A stretch of DNA of 64,000 nt. Source: Ruminococcus flavefaciens MA2007 (GTDB taxonomy: Bacteria; Bacillota; Clostridia; Oscillospirales; Ruminococcaceae). The DNA is taken from contig NZ_JHXF01000007.1 of the NCBI RefSeq assembly GCF_000621845.1, forward strand, positions 124,001-188,000. The letters run 5' to 3'. The position numbers and the translations under genes were made by a program. The notes beneath the pieces were generated by a model, which made no database searches, was not told the DNA's origin, and saw nothing but the letters and a program-made list of their open reading frames with translations. Positions 62,235-64,000 of this stretch are shown here, piece after piece. Every line of letters begins with the position of its first letter. The stretch's first letter is position 1.

Positions 62235-64000
62235 TTATTCCTCCGTGTAATAGTACATATTCGCTGTACTTTCAACTTCACGCATAGACCTTAGTGTAGG
62301 CTTTTCGGTTTCGATATGTGGCTGATCATAGGAATTCATTAACCTATTATAGTGTTTAGTATCAACGACAAAGTATCGCACCTTCTTAATCTGAGAAGCC
62401 TGTAGCTTCCACCAATCAATGAACTGATCAATTTCATTTTCGGCATCTATTTTAGCTGATGGTTTAATGATATTAAGTCGATCAATAATAAGTTTTTTCA
62501 CTGATACAAGTTGATCGTCAGTCATTGAAGTGATTAAAGAAGCAGCTGCGTTTTCAGCCATTTCAGGATAGTTCAACCTAATAGCTGATATTATAAGTGC
62601 GTGCATAACTCTGTCTCTTGCTCTTGCAGAGAATGGAGTTGCTGTAGTTCCTTCTACGAACCTGTAAAGTTGTGAATGATACCCAGTGAAATTTTCATAA
62701 TGAGATAAGTCACGAGGACGGTAAGCATTATAAAGAGTAACCACTAAACCAGGAAAAGCTCTTCCTATTCGGCTCGTTGCCTGAATATATTCAGAATTCT
62801 GTTTAGGCTGACCAGTTACAACCATTAATCCGAGTCTGTCAACATCCATACCTACAGCTATCATATTAGTAGCAATAGCTGTATCAAGGCAATCTCTTGA
62901 TTGATAGTTTATTTCGAGCTGATTTAGTTTCTCAGGAATCTTATAAGAAGCCATACGAGATGTAATTTCAACGTTATGGAAAAGGTTGCGATAGCTGTCG
63001 AAATCATACTTCTTTTTTATTCTTTTTATTCTCTTCGGAATGTCGTCTTGAAGCAATCTAACAGCACCGCCAAGCTCACGTATACTGTTAAAATAGCCCA
63101 CTAACGTATAATAAGGATCAATTACATCTTTAAATTCATCTTGACAAGAGTAATTATGTGCTGCCTGAAGAATGATAGAATAAACTCTCAGTAATGCAGT
63201 TTTTACAGATTGTCCTGGAGCACATATGCCAACATATTTACGGAACGGATCTTTTTCGACAGGTATTTCTTTTATAAAGAAGCTATCGCCAATTTCAAAA
63301 CCACTTGGAGGAAACTGCGTTGTATGTTGTCTTGCATACAAGCATTTAGCCTGGGCTTCAGCGTTTTTGATTGTCGCCGTAGAAACCACATATTTAGGTT
63401 TTATTCCGTCATATGTACACATATCTTCAATTATAGTCTCATAAGCTCCATAAACTGTGCCAAGAGGTCCAGTGATTAAGTGAAGCTCATCCTGAATGAT
63501 TAATTCAGGCGGCAAAAACTGTTTAACCGGAGATAAAGTAGAAGCTGCTAATGAATCAGTTTTATTATGTCTCTGAGGATGGTCTTCACCTATAGCAACA
63601 TATCCATCTCTGCTGCATTTACGGTCAACACGTCCAAAAAGAGCATTTGTTCTTACTTCCCATGGTAAATTTGCAAATTTATCAACTGTTGATAGAATTA
63701 TGGTAGGGCATTTAGCGTATATTTCTTCGTCAACTAAATATACAGGTAATGCAATTCTATCATCTTTATACCTATAGAATTGACAATTCATATTTGAACA
63801 GTGAATCTCTATAGATTTTTTTTCAATATCTATATTGAAGTTTTCTTCGTTTAAAGGTTTTCCACAGAAAGGACAATTGAGAAGCTGCTTATAAACAAGA
63901 TTTCTTGCTTTCTTTGCGTTATATGGCTTATCTGGATTATCTTTGAATTCTTCAAATTTGTTAGGAGTTACGCCTCCTCCAACCCAAAAACCGATACTAA
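62235..64000 (-). CDS. drmA: DrmA, helicase of DISARM (partial)
   Basis: Superfamily-2-like helicase; the frame is open to the right edge, so the N-terminal part is missing and about 588 residues are visible. A zinc ribbon, CPFCGKPL ... HCSNMNCQF, is followed by TIILSTVDKFANLPWE, the Walker-B-like LIIQDELHLITGPLG, YVVSTATIKNAEAQ, and motifs V-VI in AVGMDVDRLGLMVVTGQP and IQATSRIGRAFPGLVVT. DrmA recognises phage DNA with DrmB. It has a tight 1-bp junction with drmB. A methyltransferase and drmD or drmE, if present, would lie beyond 64000. Confidence 0.88.
   Translation of the reverse strand, partial: SIGFWVGGGVTPNKFEEFKDNPDKPYNAKKARNLVYKQLLNCPFCGKPLNEENFNIDIEKKSIEIHCSNMNCQFYRYKDDRIALPVYLVDEEIYAKCPTIILSTVDKFANLPWEVRTNALFGRVDRKCSRDGYVAIGEDHPQRHNKTDSLAASTLSPVKQFLPPELIIQDELHLITGPLGTVYGAYETIIEDMCTYDGIKPKYVVSTATIKNAEAQAKCLYARQHTTQFPPSGFEIGDSFFIKEIPVEKDPFRKYVGICAPGQSVKTALLRVYSIILQAAHNYSCQDEFKDVIDPYYTLVGYFNSIRELGGAVRLLQDDIPKRIKRIKKKYDFDSYRNLFHNVEITSRMASYKIPEKLNQLEINYQSRDCLDTAIATNMIAVGMDVDRLGLMVVTGQPKQNSEYIQATSRIGRAFPGLVVTLYNAYRPRDLSHYENFTGYHSQLYRFVEGTTATPFSARARDRVMHALIISAIRLNYPEMAENAAASLITSMTDDQLVSVKKLIIDRLNIIKPSAKIDAENEIDQFIDWWKLQASQIKKVRYFVVDTKHYNRLMNSYDQPHIETEKPTLRSMREVESTANMYYYTEE

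Overview
The window looks like a chromosomal segment of a cellulosome-type anaerobic Firmicute, most likely a Ruminococcus close to R. flavefaciens or R. champanellensis. The reasons are secreted plant cell-wall enzymes carrying dockerins and threonine-rich linkers, sigma-A promoters with 17-bp spacers, strong AGGAGG ribosome binding sites, and typical Clostridia families (DUF4298, CpXC, DUF4364, CtpE-like P-type ATPase). The assignment is by recognition only; no search was run.

Layout. 1-5.2 kb: the end of rlmD, a CDP-alcohol phosphatidyltransferase, a nitroreductase, an acyltransferase, two small conserved proteins, and a membrane diguanylate cyclase whose reading frame is cut by an in-frame TAA. 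5.2-6.6 kb: an ECF sigma factor and its zinc-finger anti-sigma. 6.9-9.7 kb: a PL11 rhamnogalacturonan lyase with dockerin. 10-17.2 kb: housekeeping genes (Gfo/Idh oxidoreductase, LURP-one protein, SpoU methyltransferase, LigA, a MerR/TipAS regulator with its own 19-bp-spacer promoter, a GyrI-like protein, a small alarmone synthetase). 17.4-25.2 kb: two very large convergent dockerin enzymes, a GH2 beta-galactosidase and a GH97 enzyme. 25.4-35.9 kb: a C39-like protein, lipoproteins, radA, an A+T-rich stand-alone nucleotidyltransferase, GH3 and GH16 lipoproteins, and a cytoplasmic sugar-sensor/GGDEF fusion. 36-45.9 kb: cardiolipin synthase, a thioesterase, an M23 peptidase with dockerin, a metal-binding protein, a P-type ATPase, BioY under a BirA-type operator, a patatin, a GNAT acetyltransferase and DUF4364. 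46-49.3 kb: the aroB-aroA-aroC operon. 49.6-54.9 kb: an EAL phosphodiesterase, an AraC regulator, a GH25 lipoprotein and an amidohydrolase.

55-64 kb is a separate accessory island beside tRNA-Leu(CAA). It starts with a truncated tRNA-Leu half that still has a consensus promoter, then two tandem attachment-site-like units, then the intact tRNA. Next comes a protein fusing a CoiA-like nuclease domain, a UvrD helicase and the last ~65 residues of a tyrosine integrase. After it are an AraC-like regulator, a small unknown protein, and drmC, drmB and a partial drmA, the core of a DISARM anti-phage system whose remaining genes should lie beyond the right edge. The island is visibly A+T-richer than the rest.

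The intergenic space is rich in palindromic repeats. Four copies of a modular 250-350 bp mosaic element lie at about 12.3, 32.9, 40.3 and 51.3 kb. There is also a nested inverted-repeat element at 38.1-38.5 kb, a short GGGCGGATA palindrome present twice, and a duplicated ~95-bp leader in front of two adjacent genes. Three c-di-GMP enzymes (two GGDEF synthase-type, one EAL) occur in 47 kb.
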